This document shows positions 1-8,862 of a stretch of 64,000 bases of DNA, one piece after another. Position 1 is the first letter of the stretch. Every line of letters begins with the position of its first letter. A model generated the notes under the pieces. The model was not told the origin of the DNA, made no database searches, and was given only the letters and a program-made list of their open reading frames with translations. The stretch is from Pseudomonas eucalypticola (GTDB lineage Bacteria; Pseudomonadota; Gammaproteobacteria; Pseudomonadales; Pseudomonadaceae): assembly GCF_013374995.1 (NCBI RefSeq), contig NZ_CP056030.1:3504501-3568500 (forward strand), given 5' to 3'. Position numbers and translations under genes: made by a program.

Positions 1-425
1 CGGGCGTCCATGTCGGGTACTCGTTGCAGCGGGAATTAGAGGTAGAGGTTCAGGCAGAAGCGGTTTGGAAGCGACAGCCAGGGGCGCCATGAGGGGGGGC
101 TGGAAGCAAACATCGATTCGATCCTTGAAGCGTCGGGGGGTGCTGGGGAGCGGCGATACTAGGGGGCCAGGGCGGGATCGTCAAACGCTCGACACAATCA
201 AGACACAATCCGCTTAAACGCAGATAAAACCACAAAAATGCCTAAAAACCTCGGCAAACGTGCCGCCAAATTGATGGATCCAAACTTTGCTAGCGCAAGC
301 TGTACCCCCTACAGATGTAGGGGCTGGCCCCGATGAACGGCAACACTCGTTACAACTTTCCTACAGATTTTGAGCATTGTAGGAAGCGCTTGGCGCGGCG
401 ATGCAGGGTTGCGAGCAGGAAGGGA
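1..425. other. Gene-poor left edge with palindromes and a REP-like remnant
   Basis: No convincing gene is seen here; the short open frames lack ribosome binding sites and recognisable protein. Two dyads share the half-site CCTACAGAT. The first is CCCCTACA/TGTAGGGG at 306-323, with a 2-nt centre. The second is TTCCTACA/TGTAGGAA at 358-385, with a 12-nt loop. From 378 to about 408 the sequence resembles a decayed Pseudomonas REP of the TGTAGGAGCGGCTT type. This lies just past the stop of rutR and may end its transcript. The part before position 300 may be flanking DNA of a gene outside the window. Confidence 0.5.
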
Positions 426-1106
426 CTACGCAGCGGGCCTGGGTCGCAGCCCATTGAGGATCAGCCCCCGGACATTCTCCAGCACCTCCTGGAAAAATAC
501 CGGGTCACTCAGGCCCTTGCCCGTCACCGCCGCCACTTGGCTGGCGAAGTCAGCGTAGTGCTGGGTAGTGGCCCAGAGGGAGAAAATCAGGTGGTGGGGT
601 TCGATCGCGGCTAGCTGCCCGGAGTCGATCCAGGCCTGGATCACCTGCACCTTGCTTTCCACCAGATCGCGCAGCGGCTCCTGCAACTCCTTGAGCAGCA
701 ACGGCGCACCCTGGACGATCTCCAGGCAGAACAGCCGCGACTCGGCGGGGTGGTCGCGGGACAGTTCCAGCTTGATGCGAATGTAGTCACCGATAGCCTG
801 CAGCGGATCCTGTTCGGCGCTGAAACCACGCAACGGCCGCAACCATACCTCCAGCAATTGGCGCAACACGCTCAGGTACAGCTCGTCCTTGGTGCTGAAG
901 TAATACAACAGGTTGGTCTTGGAGACGTCGGCCAGGCTGGCCACCTGGTCCAGGCTGGTGCCATGCACACCGAAACGCGAGAACAGCTGCAGGGCGGCGT
1001 CGAGAATGACCGTGCGCTTGCTCTCCACCAAGCGGTGGCGGCGCTTGAGGGTGGCGGCGCTAGGAGTGCGCCGGGCCTTGGCCGGGGCAGCGGGCTCTTT
1101 CTTCAC
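426..1106 (-). CDS. rutR: RutR, TetR-family repressor of pyrimidine degradation
   Basis: TetR-type regulator; in enterobacteria RutR is displaced from DNA by uracil and controls the rut operon. I chose the GTG start at 1106 because AAGGAC sits 6 nt upstream and the product is then 226 aa, close to the roughly 212 aa of E. coli RutR. The frame stays open to 1439, but that would run into rutA. After a Lys/Pro/Ala-rich tail of about 25 residues comes the HTH (about residues 33-78, with [10 protein letters not shown] as recognition-helix region), then an all-helical ligand domain ending in RGLILNGL. It is divergent from rutA, with a RutR-like operator between them. The identity rests on domain pattern plus position next to rutA. 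Confidence 0.9.
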   Translation of the reverse strand: MKKEPAAPAKARRTPSAATLKRRHRLVESKRTVILDAALQLFSRFGVHGTSLDQVASLADVSKTNLLYYFSTKDELYLSVLRQLLEVWLRPLRGFSAEQDPLQAIGDYIRIKLELSRDHPAESRLFCLEIVQGAPLLLKELQEPLRDLVESKVQVIQAWIDSGQLAAIEPHHLIFSLWATTQHYADFASQVAAVTGKGLSDPVFFQEVLENVRGLILNGLRPRPAA

Positions 1107-1222
1107 AGGGGCGTCCTTTGACCGGCTGAACAACAGTCGCACTTTACCGCGCGCAACGCCCGTGGCAACCACCCCGCCCCGCCCCAACGCTGTGCGGCGT
1201 GCACAAACCAGGTGCTCCAGCA

Positions 1223-1238
1223 CGGACCGTTTGGTCTG
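1223..1238. promoter_or_regulatory. Candidate RutR operator
   Basis: The core GACC-GTTT-GGTC (1225-1236) matches the central 12 bases of the RutR box TTGACCAnnTGGTCAA, as I recall it, in all fixed positions but one (A to G). The dyad extends outward through GCAC and GTGC. It lies between the divergent rutR and rutA starts, about 105 bp upstream of rutA, where an autoregulatory and operon-controlling site would be expected. Binding itself is inference. Confidence 0.6.
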
Positions 1239-1341
1239 GTGCAAAAACCAAGCCGTTGACTGCAAAGAGGAAAATGAAGATGGCCTGGTTAGTGCTAGTG
1301 CCCTTGAGCCTTTTTCCCGCCCCGTGCAAGAGGATCGCCCC

Positions 1342-2424
1342 ATGGACGTCGGAATCTTCATTCCCATCGGCAACAACGGCTGGCTGATTTCCACCACTGC
1401 GCCCCAGTACAAACCCACCTTCGAGCTGAACAAGACCATTGTGCAGAAAGCCGAGTACTACGGCTTCGATTTCGCCCTGTCGATGATCAAGTTGCGCGGC
1501 TTCGGCGGCCAGACCGAGTTCTGGGAACACAACCTGGAGTCCTTCACGCTGATGGCAGGACTGGCCGCGGTGACCTCTCGTATTCAACTGTTCGCCACCG
1601 CCGCCACCCTGACCCTGCCCCCGGCCATTGTCGCGCGCATGGCCAGCACCATCGACTCGATCTCCGGCGGGCGCTTTGGTGTCAACCTGGTGACCGGCTG
1701 GCAGAAGCCCGAATACGAGCAGATGGGCCTGTGGCCCGGCGACGCGTTCTTCCACACCCGCTACGCCTACCTGGCCGAATACGCCCAGGTACTGCGCGAC
1801 CTGTGGAATACCGGGCGCAGCGACTTCAAGGGCGACTACTTCACCATGGACGACTGCCGGGTCAGCCCCACGCCGCAGGCCGACATGAAAGTGATCTGCG
1901 CCGGCCAGAGCGACGCCGGCATGGCGTTTTCATCACAGTACGCCGACTACAATTTCTGCTTCGGCAAAGGCGTGAACACCCCTACCGCTTTTGCCCCCAC
2001 CGCTGAACGCCTGATCCAGGCGAACGCGAAAACCGGGCGAGCGGTCACCTCGTGCGTGCTGTTCATGGTCATCGCCGCCGACACGGACGAGCAAGCCCGC
2101 GAGCGCTGGGAGCTGTACAAGGCCGGCGCCGACCAGGAAGCCATTGCCTGGCTAGCCGACAAAGGCGCCGCCGACCAGAGCCCCGGCTCGAACATGCGCC
2201 AGATGGCCGACCCGACCTCAGCGGTGAACATCAACATGGGCACCCTGGTGGGGTCATGGGCGAGCGTGGCGAACATGCTCGATGAGGTGGCGTCGGTGCC
2301 CGGCACCCAGGGAGTGATGCTGACCTTCGATGACTTCGTGCAAGGGGTGGAGGACTTCGGCGAAAAGATTCAGCCGCTGATGACCAGCCGCCAGCACATC
2401 AACCTGCTCAAGGAAACCGCCTGA
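1342..2424 (+). CDS. rutA: RutA, pyrimidine monooxygenase
   Basis: FMN-dependent luciferase-like monooxygenase that opens the uracil/thymine ring between N3 and C4 to give ureidoacrylate peracid (3-peroxyureidoacrylate). The ATG at 1342 is chosen because AGGA lies 8 nt upstream and the product begins [15 protein letters not shown], the usual RutA N-terminus; it is 360 aa, the family length. The (beta/alpha)8 LLM fold shows in the [13 protein letters not shown] segment and the glycine-rich FMN-binding regions. The open frame extends far upstream but overlaps rutR antisense and is not used. The stop overlaps the rutB start (TGATG), so the two are translationally coupled. RutA needs reduced flavin, normally from RutF, and no rutF is present in this window. 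Confidence 0.95.
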   Translation: MDVGIFIPIGNNGWLISTTAPQYKPTFELNKTIVQKAEYYGFDFALSMIKLRGFGGQTEFWEHNLESFTLMAGLAAVTSRIQLFATAATLTLPPAIVARMASTIDSISGGRFGVNLVTGWQKPEYEQMGLWPGDAFFHTRYAYLAEYAQVLRDLWNTGRSDFKGDYFTMDDCRVSPTPQADMKVICAGQSDAGMAFSSQYADYNFCFGKGVNTPTAFAPTAERLIQANAKTGRAVTSCVLFMVIAADTDEQARERWELYKAGADQEAIAWLADKGAADQSPGSNMRQMADPTSAVNINMGTLVGSWASVANMLDEVASVPGTQGVMLTFDDFVQGVEDFGEKIQPLMTSRQHINLLKETA

Positions 2425-3158
2425 TGAACGCCCCTGCCCCTTTCAGCGGCTACGCCCTGCCGGCCGACCCGCTACCTGCCCGTACCTTGCCGGCCCGCCC
2501 GGAAGCGTTGAGCCTGAAGGCCAGCGAGACCGCGCTGGTGGTCGTCGACATGCAGAACGCCTACGCCAGCGTGGGAGGTTACCTGGACCTGGCCGGGTTC
2601 GATGTGAGCAACACCGGCCCGGTCATCGCCAATATCCGCAAGGCCCTGGTCACGGCGCGCGCCGCCGGCATGCCGGTGGTGTTCTTCCAGAACGGCTGGG
2701 ACGCCGAGTACATGGAAGCCGGCGGCCCAGGCTCACCCAACTGGCACAAGTCCAACGCCCTGAAAACCATGCGCCAGCGCCCCGAACTGCACGGCACGCT
2801 GCTGGCCAAGGGCGGCTGGGACTACCAGCTGGTGGACGAATTGCAACCGCTGCCTGGTGACCTGCTGGTGCCCAAGACCCGCTACAGCGGCTTCTTCAAT
2901 ACCCCCTTCGACAGCCTGATGCGCAGCCGCGGCATTCGCAACCTGGTGTTCACCGGCATCGCCACCAATGTGTGCGTGGAGTCCACCTTGCGCGACGGTT
3001 TCTTCCTGGAGTACTTCGGCGTGGTACTGGCCGATGCTACCCATCAGGCCGGCCCGGCCTTCGCCCAGCAGGCGGCATTGTTCAATATCGAGACGTTCTT
3101 CGGCTGGGTGTCCAGCGTCGAGGACTTCTGCACCACCTTCGCTACCGCCAGCGCCTGA
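2424..3158 (+). CDS. rutB: RutB, ureidoacrylate amidohydrolase
   Basis: Cysteine hydrolase of the isochorismatase-like family. It hydrolyses the ureidoacrylate product of RutA, releasing ammonium and carbamate on the way to aminoacrylate. The family triad is visible: Asp42 (VVDMQNAY), Lys151 ([10 protein letters not shown]) and nucleophile Cys184 ([10 protein letters not shown]). It is 244 aa, slightly longer than E. coli RutB (about 230 aa), with a Pro/Ala-rich start. The ATG overlaps the rutA stop by one base. It is distinct from the second isochorismatase-like gene at 53802, which lies outside the operon and lacks the canonical cysteine. Confidence 0.93.
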   Translation: MNAPAPFSGYALPADPLPARTLPARPEALSLKASETALVVVDMQNAYASVGGYLDLAGFDVSNTGPVIANIRKALVTARAAGMPVVFFQNGWDAEYMEAGGPGSPNWHKSNALKTMRQRPELHGTLLAKGGWDYQLVDELQPLPGDLLVPKTRYSGFFNTPFDSLMRSRGIRNLVFTGIATNVCVESTLRDGFFLEYFGVVLADATHQAGPAFAQQAALFNIETFFGWVSSVEDFCTTFATASA

Positions 3159-3170
3159 GAGGAATTGCCC

Positions 3171-3560
3171 ATGAGCAAGAAAGCCATTATTCCCGCCGGC
3201 ACCGGCACGCCCATCGCACCCTTCGTACCGGGCTCCCTGGCCGATGGCATTTTGTATGTGTCGGGCACCCTACCCTTCGACAGAGATAACAACGTGGTGC
3301 ATGTGGGCGATGCCGCCGCCCAGACGCGCCATGTGCTGGAGACTATCAAGGGCGTGGTGGAGACTGCCGGTGGCAGCCTCGACGATGTTACTTTCAACAT
3401 GATCATGCTGCGCGACTGGGCGGACTACGCGGCCATCAACGCGGTGTACGCCGAATACTTCGCCGGTGAGAAACCGGCGCGGTATTGCATCCAGTGCGGG
3501 CTGGTGAAACCGGATGCGCTGATCGAGATCGCCAGCATCGCCCATGTCGGCCGAGGATAA
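3171..3560 (+). CDS. rutC: RutC, RidA-family aminoacrylate deaminase
   Basis: RidA/YjgF/UK114-type protein assigned in the Rut pathway to the aminoacrylate deamination step. The ATG at 3171 follows GAGAGGA with good spacing and gives 129 aa, the family length; a TTG two codons upstream is less likely. Typical RidA features are [14 protein letters not shown] at the N-terminus, [11 protein letters not shown], and a C-terminal [11 protein letters not shown] segment; the Arg expected in the RidA active site appears in KPARYCIQ. It lies 12 bp after rutB in the same operon. Confidence 0.93.
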   Translation: MSKKAIIPAGTGTPIAPFVPGSLADGILYVSGTLPFDRDNNVVHVGDAAAQTRHVLETIKGVVETAGGSLDDVTFNMIMLRDWADYAAINAVYAEYFAGEKPARYCIQCGLVKPDALIEIASIAHVGRG

Positions 3561-3567
3561 TCATATT

Positions 3568-4347
3568 ATGTATTACGAATGGCTGGGTCGCAGCGACCCG
3601 CAAGCCCCCGTCCTGGTGCTCAGCTCCGGCCTTGGGGGCTCCGCACGCTTCTGGGGCCCGCAGATGACTGAGCTGGGCCAGCGTTTTCGCGTGCTGGTGT
3701 ACGACCACGCCGGCAGCGGCCGCAGCCCGGCCACGCTGCCCGAGGGCTACAGCATCGCGACCATGGCCGCCGAACTGCTCGCCCTGCTTGACCGGCTGGA
3801 AGTGAGCCACTGCCACTTCATGGGCCACGCCCTGGGGGGGCTGGTGGGACTGGAGCTGGGGTTGCAGCGCCCGACGCTGGTGCGCAGCCAGGTACTGGTC
3901 AACGCCTGGAGCAGCCCTAACCCGCACAGCGCGCGATGCTTCGCGGTACGCAGGAATTTGCTCAACCACAGTGGCCCGGCAGCCTATGTGCAGGCCCAGG
4001 CGCTGTTCCTTTACCCCGCCGACTGGATCGCCGCCAACAGCGCCCAACTGGCCGAGGAGGATGCCCACGCCCTGGCGCATTTCCCGGAGCCGGCCAACCT
4101 GCTCAAGCGCATCGCCGCCTTGCAGGCGTTCAACGTCGACGCCCACTTGGCGCAGATCATGACGCCCACCTTGCTGCTGGCCAACCGTGACGACATGCTG
4201 GTGCCCTGGCAGCGGTCCCAGGTGCTGGCCGAGGGCTTGCCCAATGGCCGCCTGCACCTGCTCGAGTACGGCGGCCATGCGTCCAGCGTGAGCGACAGCG
4301 CCACCTTCAACCGCGTGGTGCTGGATTACCTGACCGCGCAGGCCTGA
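3568..4347 (+). CDS. rutD: RutD, alpha/beta-hydrolase-fold carbamate/aminoacrylate hydrolase
   Basis: Alpha/beta-hydrolase-fold protein of the Rut pathway, thought to speed aminoacrylate or carbamate breakdown. I use the ATG at 3568 (GAGGA 10 nt upstream, 259 aa, starting MYYEWLGR); a second ATG at 3544 overlaps rutC by 17 bp and has a poor ribosome binding site. The nucleophile elbow reads G-H-A-L-G (residues 86-90), so Ala88 stands where a catalytic Ser is normal. As I recall, E. coli RutD has the same substitution, so this is a family trait. The late His lies in YGGHASSVSD. It is the last rut gene here; rutE, rutF and rutG do not follow. Confidence 0.9.
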   Translation: MYYEWLGRSDPQAPVLVLSSGLGGSARFWGPQMTELGQRFRVLVYDHAGSGRSPATLPEGYSIATMAAELLALLDRLEVSHCHFMGHALGGLVGLELGLQRPTLVRSQVLVNAWSSPNPHSARCFAVRRNLLNHSGPAAYVQAQALFLYPADWIAANSAQLAEEDAHALAHFPEPANLLKRIAALQAFNVDAHLAQIMTPTLLLANRDDMLVPWQRSQVLAEGLPNGRLHLLEYGGHASSVSDSATFNRVVLDYLTAQA

Positions 4348-4425
4348 CGCCTGCCCCGTGTCGCGAAACCGACGCGGCGCGTTGCTATAGTCCGGTGCCC
4401 CCCTGTGACCTGAGAAGGACCTTCC

Positions 4426-5445
4426 ATGCGCCACTTGCTCGCCCCCCTCGCCGGCCTGGCCGTTGCCGCCGCCAGCTCGGTCGCCCTGGCCGCGCCGCTG
4501 CAACCCAAGGTAATGCTGATCACCCTGTTCGCCCCCGAGGCACAGCAGTGGATCGACCACCTGCAACTGACCGAGAAGGTGACGGTACCTGGCCTGTCCG
4601 CCGACTACCCCGACGTGCTGTGCAACGCCCAGCAGGTGTGCCTGATGACCACGGGCATGGGCCAGACCAACGCCGCGGCATCGACCCTGGCCCTGGCACT
4701 GTCCACCCAGTTCGACCTGCGCCAGACCTGGTTCGTGGTGGCGGGCATCGCCGGCATCAACCCTCACGAGGGCACACTCGGCACGCCAGCGTGGGCCCAC
4801 TACCTGGTCGAATTTGGCACGCAGTGGGAACTGGATTCGCGGGATGCGCCCAAGGCGTGGCCCACCGGCTACCTGGGCATCAATACCCAGAACCCTGAAC
4901 AGAAGCCCCCCCTGGACTACAAGACCGAGGTATTTGAACTCAACCCCGCGCTGCAGGCCAAGGCCTACGCGCTGTCACGCAACGTCGCGCTGACTGAAAG
5001 CCCGGCATCGTCCGCCTGGCGCCAGCACTACCCCTACCCGCCGGCCAACCAGCCGCCCGTGGTGACCCGCTGCGACACCCTGACTGGCAACACCTGGTAC
5101 TCCGGCACCCGCCTGAGCGAACGCGCCGAAGCCTGGACCCGACTGCTCACCGACAACAAGGGCACCTACTGCACGACCCAGCAGGAAGACAACTCCACCT
5201 ATGAAGCGCTGCTGCGCGCCAGCCGCCTGGGCCGGGTCGATATCCAGCGCCTGGCGGTGGTGCGCGCCGGCTCCGACTTCGACCGCCCCTACCCGGGTTA
5301 CAGCGAGGTCGACAACCTGCTCAAGTACGCCGACCAGGGCGGCTTCGTGCCTGCGCTGGACAACCTCTACCGCGCGGGCAACGCCCTGGTGCAGGACATC
5401 ATCACCCATTGGTCGCAATGGCAGGCAGGCGTGCCCGGTACCTGA
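4426..5445 (+). CDS. Periplasmic purine nucleoside permease (NUP) family protein
   Basis: Protein of the purine nucleoside permease family (NUP, PF06516 by pattern), 339 aa. A signal peptide of about 23 residues ends ALA-AP, so it acts in the periplasm and is not a membrane carrier despite the family name. Its fold is related to nucleoside phosphorylases/nucleosidases. Recognisable parts are KVMLITLFAPE near the N-terminus, TTGMGQTNAA, FVVAGIAGINP and a C-terminal RAGSDFDRPYPG block. A nucleosidase or binding role, releasing bases for uptake, is inferred from its place between rutABCD and codA. A possible -10 (TATAGT, about 4386) in the 78-bp gap suggests its own promoter. Confidence 0.75.
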   Translation: MRHLLAPLAGLAVAAASSVALAAPLQPKVMLITLFAPEAQQWIDHLQLTEKVTVPGLSADYPDVLCNAQQVCLMTTGMGQTNAAASTLALALSTQFDLRQTWFVVAGIAGINPHEGTLGTPAWAHYLVEFGTQWELDSRDAPKAWPTGYLGINTQNPEQKPPLDYKTEVFELNPALQAKAYALSRNVALTESPASSAWRQHYPYPPANQPPVVTRCDTLTGNTWYSGTRLSERAEAWTRLLTDNKGTYCTTQQEDNSTYEALLRASRLGRVDIQRLAVVRAGSDFDRPYPGYSEVDNLLKYADQGGFVPALDNLYRAGNALVQDIITHWSQWQAGVPGT

Positions 5446-5453
5446 CCGCCCCC

Positions 5454-5549
5454 CCCTGTGGGACCGGGCGAAGCTCGGGAAACGGGTGGCGCGGTGGGCA
5501 GGGGTTTACGCGGTGTTGCCTTCCCGAGCTGACGCCCGGTCCCACAGGG
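5454..5549. repeat. REPIN-like inverted pair, family A
   Basis: Two inverted REP-like units. The left arm begins CTGTGGGACCGGGCGAAGCT (5456-5481); the right arm ends GACGCCCGGTCCCACAG (5521-5547), its reverse complement with small differences. About 40 bp lie between them. The same unit occurs in the four-copy array at 34961-35405 and, in the opposite arrangement, at 17492-17580. It sits just after the stop of the NUP-family gene and may act as a terminator. Confidence 0.85.
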
Positions 5550-5640
5550 GAAACGCGGTGCCTGGGCTGATGCAGTTCATCGCAATGGCCCGCAACTTGC
5601 TCCTTCAAGCCTACCCCCCAACCGCGCATGGAGCCAGACA

Positions 5641-5922
5641 ATGAACTCAACCAGCGACTGCCCCCTGACCGACGCCCCCGGCGACGGCCGCAAAGGCTTG
5701 CTGTCCCTCACCCCAGTGCTCTTCTGCGTCACCTTCTTCACCGGCGCCATGTTCGCCGGCCGCAAGCTGGCGGGGCTGGCGGCGTATGCAGTGGGCGCGG
5801 TGGCGGCCTATAGTTCGCCGTGGGTCGCACCGCTGGTGGGCATCGCCGCCTTCGCCGCCAGTTATTGGATGATGCTGCACCTGAGCGGCCAGCGCCCCCC
5901 CCATTTGCAGGAGGAGCTGTGA
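5641..5922 (+). pseudogene. Internally deleted cytosine permease (CodB) remnant
   Basis: A 93-aa frame with GGAG 7 nt before its ATG. Residues 16-46 (RKGLLSLTPVLFCVTFFTGA, then MFAGRKLAG) match the N-terminal helix of NCS1-family CodB, which I recall in E. coli as RKGVLALTFVMLGLTFF. Residues 50-83 (SPWVAPLVGIAAFAASYW) look like the last helices of the same transporter. CodB is about 420 aa, so roughly 330 residues appear to be missing, with the frame kept. Position immediately before codA fits codBA order. The remnant could not transport on its own. It may still be translated, which would keep codA translation coupled. An unrelated small two-helix protein is the alternative. Confidence 0.6.
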
Positions 5923-6041
5923 GCCTGACCATTGAACCGCTCGACGAGCAACTGCTCGATGAGGCCTTTTTCCGCCTGAATGCTTCGGTGGCGCCGCGGG
6001 TTTGGCGCATGGCCGAGGCCCCGCTCAAGGAGCGACCATGA
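5919..6041 (+). CDS. 40-aa coupled mini-ORF between codB remnant and codA
   Basis: GTG start at 5919 overlaps the stop of the codB remnant (GTGA), and its TGA overlaps the codA ATG (ATGA). It has a near-perfect Shine-Dalgarno, GCAGGAGGAG, ending 3 nt before the start. The predicted peptide begins MSLTIEPLDEQLLDEAFFR and ends APLKERP; it is soluble, without signal or TM segment. I do not recognise it. It could be a genuine small conserved protein of codBA operons, the leftover end of a longer gene, or a coupling cistron that feeds ribosomes to codA. The overlaps and ribosome binding site argue that it is translated. Confidence 0.55.
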   Translation: MSLTIEPLDEQLLDEAFFRLNASVAPRVWRMAEAPLKERP

Positions 6042-7279
6042 ACATCATCAACGCCACCCTGCGCAAACGTCAGGGCCTGTTCACCGTGACGTGCGACGGC
6101 GCCACCATCGGCGCCATCACCCCCCAGGCCGCCCCGGTCGTCGCCCGCCCGGGTGACATCGACGCCAACGGGCAGTTGCTGATCGCGCCACTGGTAGAGC
6201 CCCATATTCACCTGGACGCCACCCTCACCGCGGGCGACCCGGAATGGAACATGAGTGGCACGCTGTTCGAAGGCATCGAGCGCTGGGGCCAACGCAAGGC
6301 GACCATTACCCACGAAGACACCAAACAGCGTGCCCACACCACCTTGCGCATGTTGGCCGAGCATGGCATCCAGCACGTGCGCACCCACATCGACGTCACC
6401 GACCCGACCCTGGCTGCGCTCAAGGCCATGCTCGAGGTGCGCGACGAGGCCCGCCACCTGGTCGACCTGCAGATCGTCGCCTTCCCGCAGGAGGGTATCG
6501 AGTCATTCGACAACGGCCGTGCACTGATGGAACAAGCCATCGACATGGGCGCCGACGTGGTAGGCGGTATCCCGCACTTCGAAAACACCCGGGAACAGGG
6601 GGTCAGTTCGATCACGTTCCTGATGGACCTGGCCGAGCGCACAGGCTGCCTGGTGGATGTGCACTGTGACGAGACCGACGACCCCCACTCGCGCTTTCTT
6701 GAAGTGCTGGCCGAACAAGCGCGGGTGCGCGGCATGGGCAGCCGCGTGACCGCCAGCCATACCACGGCGATGGGCTCCTACGACAACGCCTATTGCTCCA
6801 AGCTGTTCCGGCTGCTGAAGCAATCGGGCATCAATTTCGTCTCCTGCCCCACCGAGAGCATTCACCTGCAGGGCCGCTTCGATACCTTTCCCAAGCGCCG
6901 CGGCGTGACGCGCGTGGCCGAGCTGGACCGCGCCGGCCTGAACGTGTGCTTTGGCCAGGACTCGATCAAGGACCCCTGGTACCCGCTGGGCAACGGCAAC
7001 ATCCTGCGCGTGCTGGATGCCGGTTTGCACATCTGCCACATGATGGGCTTCGAAGACCTGGCGCGCAGCCTTGACCTGGTGACTGACAACGGCGCCCGCG
7101 CCTTGAACCTGGGCGAGCGTTATGGCGTTGAGGTGGGCCGGCCGGCGAACCTGGTAGTGCTGGATGCCGAAAGTGATTATGAAGCGGTGCGGCGCCAGGC
7201 CAAGGCGCGGGTGTCGATCCGCGGGGGGCACGTGCTGATGACGCGGGTGCCGGAGCGGGTAGTTTTCGAAGGGTGTTGA
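6038..7279 (+). CDS. codA: Cytosine deaminase
   Basis: Amidohydrolase-superfamily cytosine deaminase (cytosine to uracil plus ammonia); 413 aa against 427 in E. coli. The start at 6038 has AGGAG 5 nt upstream. Metal and catalytic residues are in place: His56 and His58 (EPHIHLD), His209 and Glu212 (VHCDETDD), His241 (ASHTTAM) and Asp308 (FGQDSIKDPW). The uracil produced would feed RutABCD encoded just upstream, so the region forms a cytosine-to-uracil-to-aminoacrylate route. The neighbouring permease is truncated, so uptake must depend on another transporter. Confidence 0.95.
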   Translation: MNIINATLRKRQGLFTVTCDGATIGAITPQAAPVVARPGDIDANGQLLIAPLVEPHIHLDATLTAGDPEWNMSGTLFEGIERWGQRKATITHEDTKQRAHTTLRMLAEHGIQHVRTHIDVTDPTLAALKAMLEVRDEARHLVDLQIVAFPQEGIESFDNGRALMEQAIDMGADVVGGIPHFENTREQGVSSITFLMDLAERTGCLVDVHCDETDDPHSRFLEVLAEQARVRGMGSRVTASHTTAMGSYDNAYCSKLFRLLKQSGINFVSCPTESIHLQGRFDTFPKRRGVTRVAELDRAGLNVCFGQDSIKDPWYPLGNGNILRVLDAGLHICHMMGFEDLARSLDLVTDNGARALNLGERYGVEVGRPANLVVLDAESDYEAVRRQAKARVSIRGGHVLMTRVPERVVFEGC

Positions 7280-7452
7280 GGGACACCCGATTATCCAGGG
7301 GGGCGTAGTGCCTGTGTTGAGGCTTTCTCCAGTTGCCCACGGCCGTGGCAGGATGTTGTTGGCGCCCTTGAGATCGAGCGCCGCCCGCAAAACCCTGTTA
7401 CAAAGCGCTTGCCACAGGCACACTACCCCCTGGCCACACAAGGAACCCCACA

Positions 7453-8847
7453 GTGCCCGCCGAACGTACCCCGCCCGCCACCTGGATCGCCCTCCTGGTC
7501 GCGGTGACTTTTTTCATGGAAAACCTCGATGCCACGGTGATCAGCACCGCGCTGCCACAGATCGCCGAGCAATTCGGCAAGGCCCCCGTGGACCTGAACA
7601 TCGGCATCAGCGCCTATTTGCTGGCGGTGGCTATCTTCATTCCGCTGTCAGGCTGGGTCGCTGACCGGTTCGGCACCCGCCGGGTGTTTTCCCTGGCCAT
7701 CAGCCTGTTCACCCTGGCATCGTTGTGGTGCGGCCTGAGCCAGAGCCTTGAGAGCTTCGTTGCCGCGCGCGTGCTGCAGGGCATTGGCGGCGCCATGATG
7801 GTGCCCGTGGGGCGCCTGGCCGTGCTGCGCACCACCGAGAAGAAAGACCTGGTCAAGATGATCGCCGTCATCACCTGGCCAGGTCTGGTGGCGCCTATCC
7901 TCGGCCCGCCCTTGGGTGGCCTGATCGTGACCCATGCGTCCTGGCCGTGGATTTTCTACGTCAACCTGCCCCTGGGCTTGATCGCCCTGGCCTGGGCCCT
8001 GTGGAGCGTGCCGAAAGGCACTGCTGAAACCGCGCGCCCCTTCGACAGCCTCGGCTTCCTGCTGCTGGCCGGTGCCTGCGCGGCATTGATGCTGGGCCTC
8101 GAGTGGCTGGGCAGTGGTGAACACCTGGGCACCGGCGTCGGTTTGCTGGTGGCGGGCGGGGTACTGGCGGCGCTCGCCATTCGCCATTGCCGTCGCCATC
8201 CAACGCCCTTGTTGCCGTTGGGTTCGGTGAGCATCGACACTTTCCGCGTCAGCATATTCGGCGGCTCGCTGTTTCGCGTCGCCATCAGCGCCCTGCCGTT
8301 CCTGCTGCCGCTGCTGTTCCAGGTAGGCTTCGGGTTTTCCCCGGTATACGCCGGCACCCTGGTGTTGGCCGTGTTCGCCGGCAACCTGGCGATGAAGCCC
8401 TTCACCACGGCGATCATGCGCCGCTACGGCTTCCGTCAGGTGCTGCTGGTCAACGGCCTGATCGGCGTGGCCTCGATCGCTGCCTGTGCGCTGTTCAGCG
8501 CCGAGACCCCCTGGCCGCTGGCTGCCCTGGTGCTGTTCATCGGCGGCCTGTCGCGCTCCATGCAGTTCACCTGCTACAACTCCATCGGCTTCGCGGACGT
8601 ACCCAAGGACCGCATGAGCGAAGCCTCGACGCTGTTCAGCATGTTCTTCCAACTGGGCATGGGCGTGGGCGTGGCCGCCGCGGCGCTGCTGCTGCGCCTG
8701 TCGATGAGCGTCCAGCACCATGCGGCCCATGCCCAGCCCAGCGATTTTCGCGTGGCGTTCATCGGCATCGCGGTGCTGGGCCTGATGGCGCTGCTGGATG
8801 CGGTGAAACTGCCCCGCCAGGCCGGCGCCCAGGTGCTGCAGCGCTGA
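7453..8847 (+). CDS. MFS drug exporter, DHA2 (EmrB/MdtD) type
   Basis: Major-facilitator transporter of 464 aa, likely 14 membrane helices, resembling MdtD/EmrB-type proton antiporters. The GTG start at 7453 follows AAGGAA by 8 nt. Family signs are FFMENLDATVISTALPQIAE in helix 1, motif A as GWVADRFGTRR (about residues 66-76) and the antiporter motif C region GLVAPILGPPLGG in helix 5. The substrate cannot be read from sequence. It is a single gene, 173 bp after codA, and convergent with the Nudix gene 15 bp downstream. Confidence 0.85.
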   Translation: MPAERTPPATWIALLVAVTFFMENLDATVISTALPQIAEQFGKAPVDLNIGISAYLLAVAIFIPLSGWVADRFGTRRVFSLAISLFTLASLWCGLSQSLESFVAARVLQGIGGAMMVPVGRLAVLRTTEKKDLVKMIAVITWPGLVAPILGPPLGGLIVTHASWPWIFYVNLPLGLIALAWALWSVPKGTAETARPFDSLGFLLLAGACAALMLGLEWLGSGEHLGTGVGLLVAGGVLAALAIRHCRRHPTPLLPLGSVSIDTFRVSIFGGSLFRVAISALPFLLPLLFQVGFGFSPVYAGTLVLAVFAGNLAMKPFTTAIMRRYGFRQVLLVNGLIGVASIAACALFSAETPWPLAALVLFIGGLSRSMQFTCYNSIGFADVPKDRMSEASTLFSMFFQLGMGVGVAAAALLLRLSMSVQHHAAHAQPSDFRVAFIGIAVLGLMALLDAVKLPRQAGAQVLQR

Positions 8848-8862
8848 GGACGCGCTGGCGAA

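Noticed and set aside
3544..3567. Upstream ATG as the rutD start
   Set aside because: It would overlap rutC by 17 bp with no good ribosome binding site; ATG 3568 fits E. coli RutD's N-terminus better.
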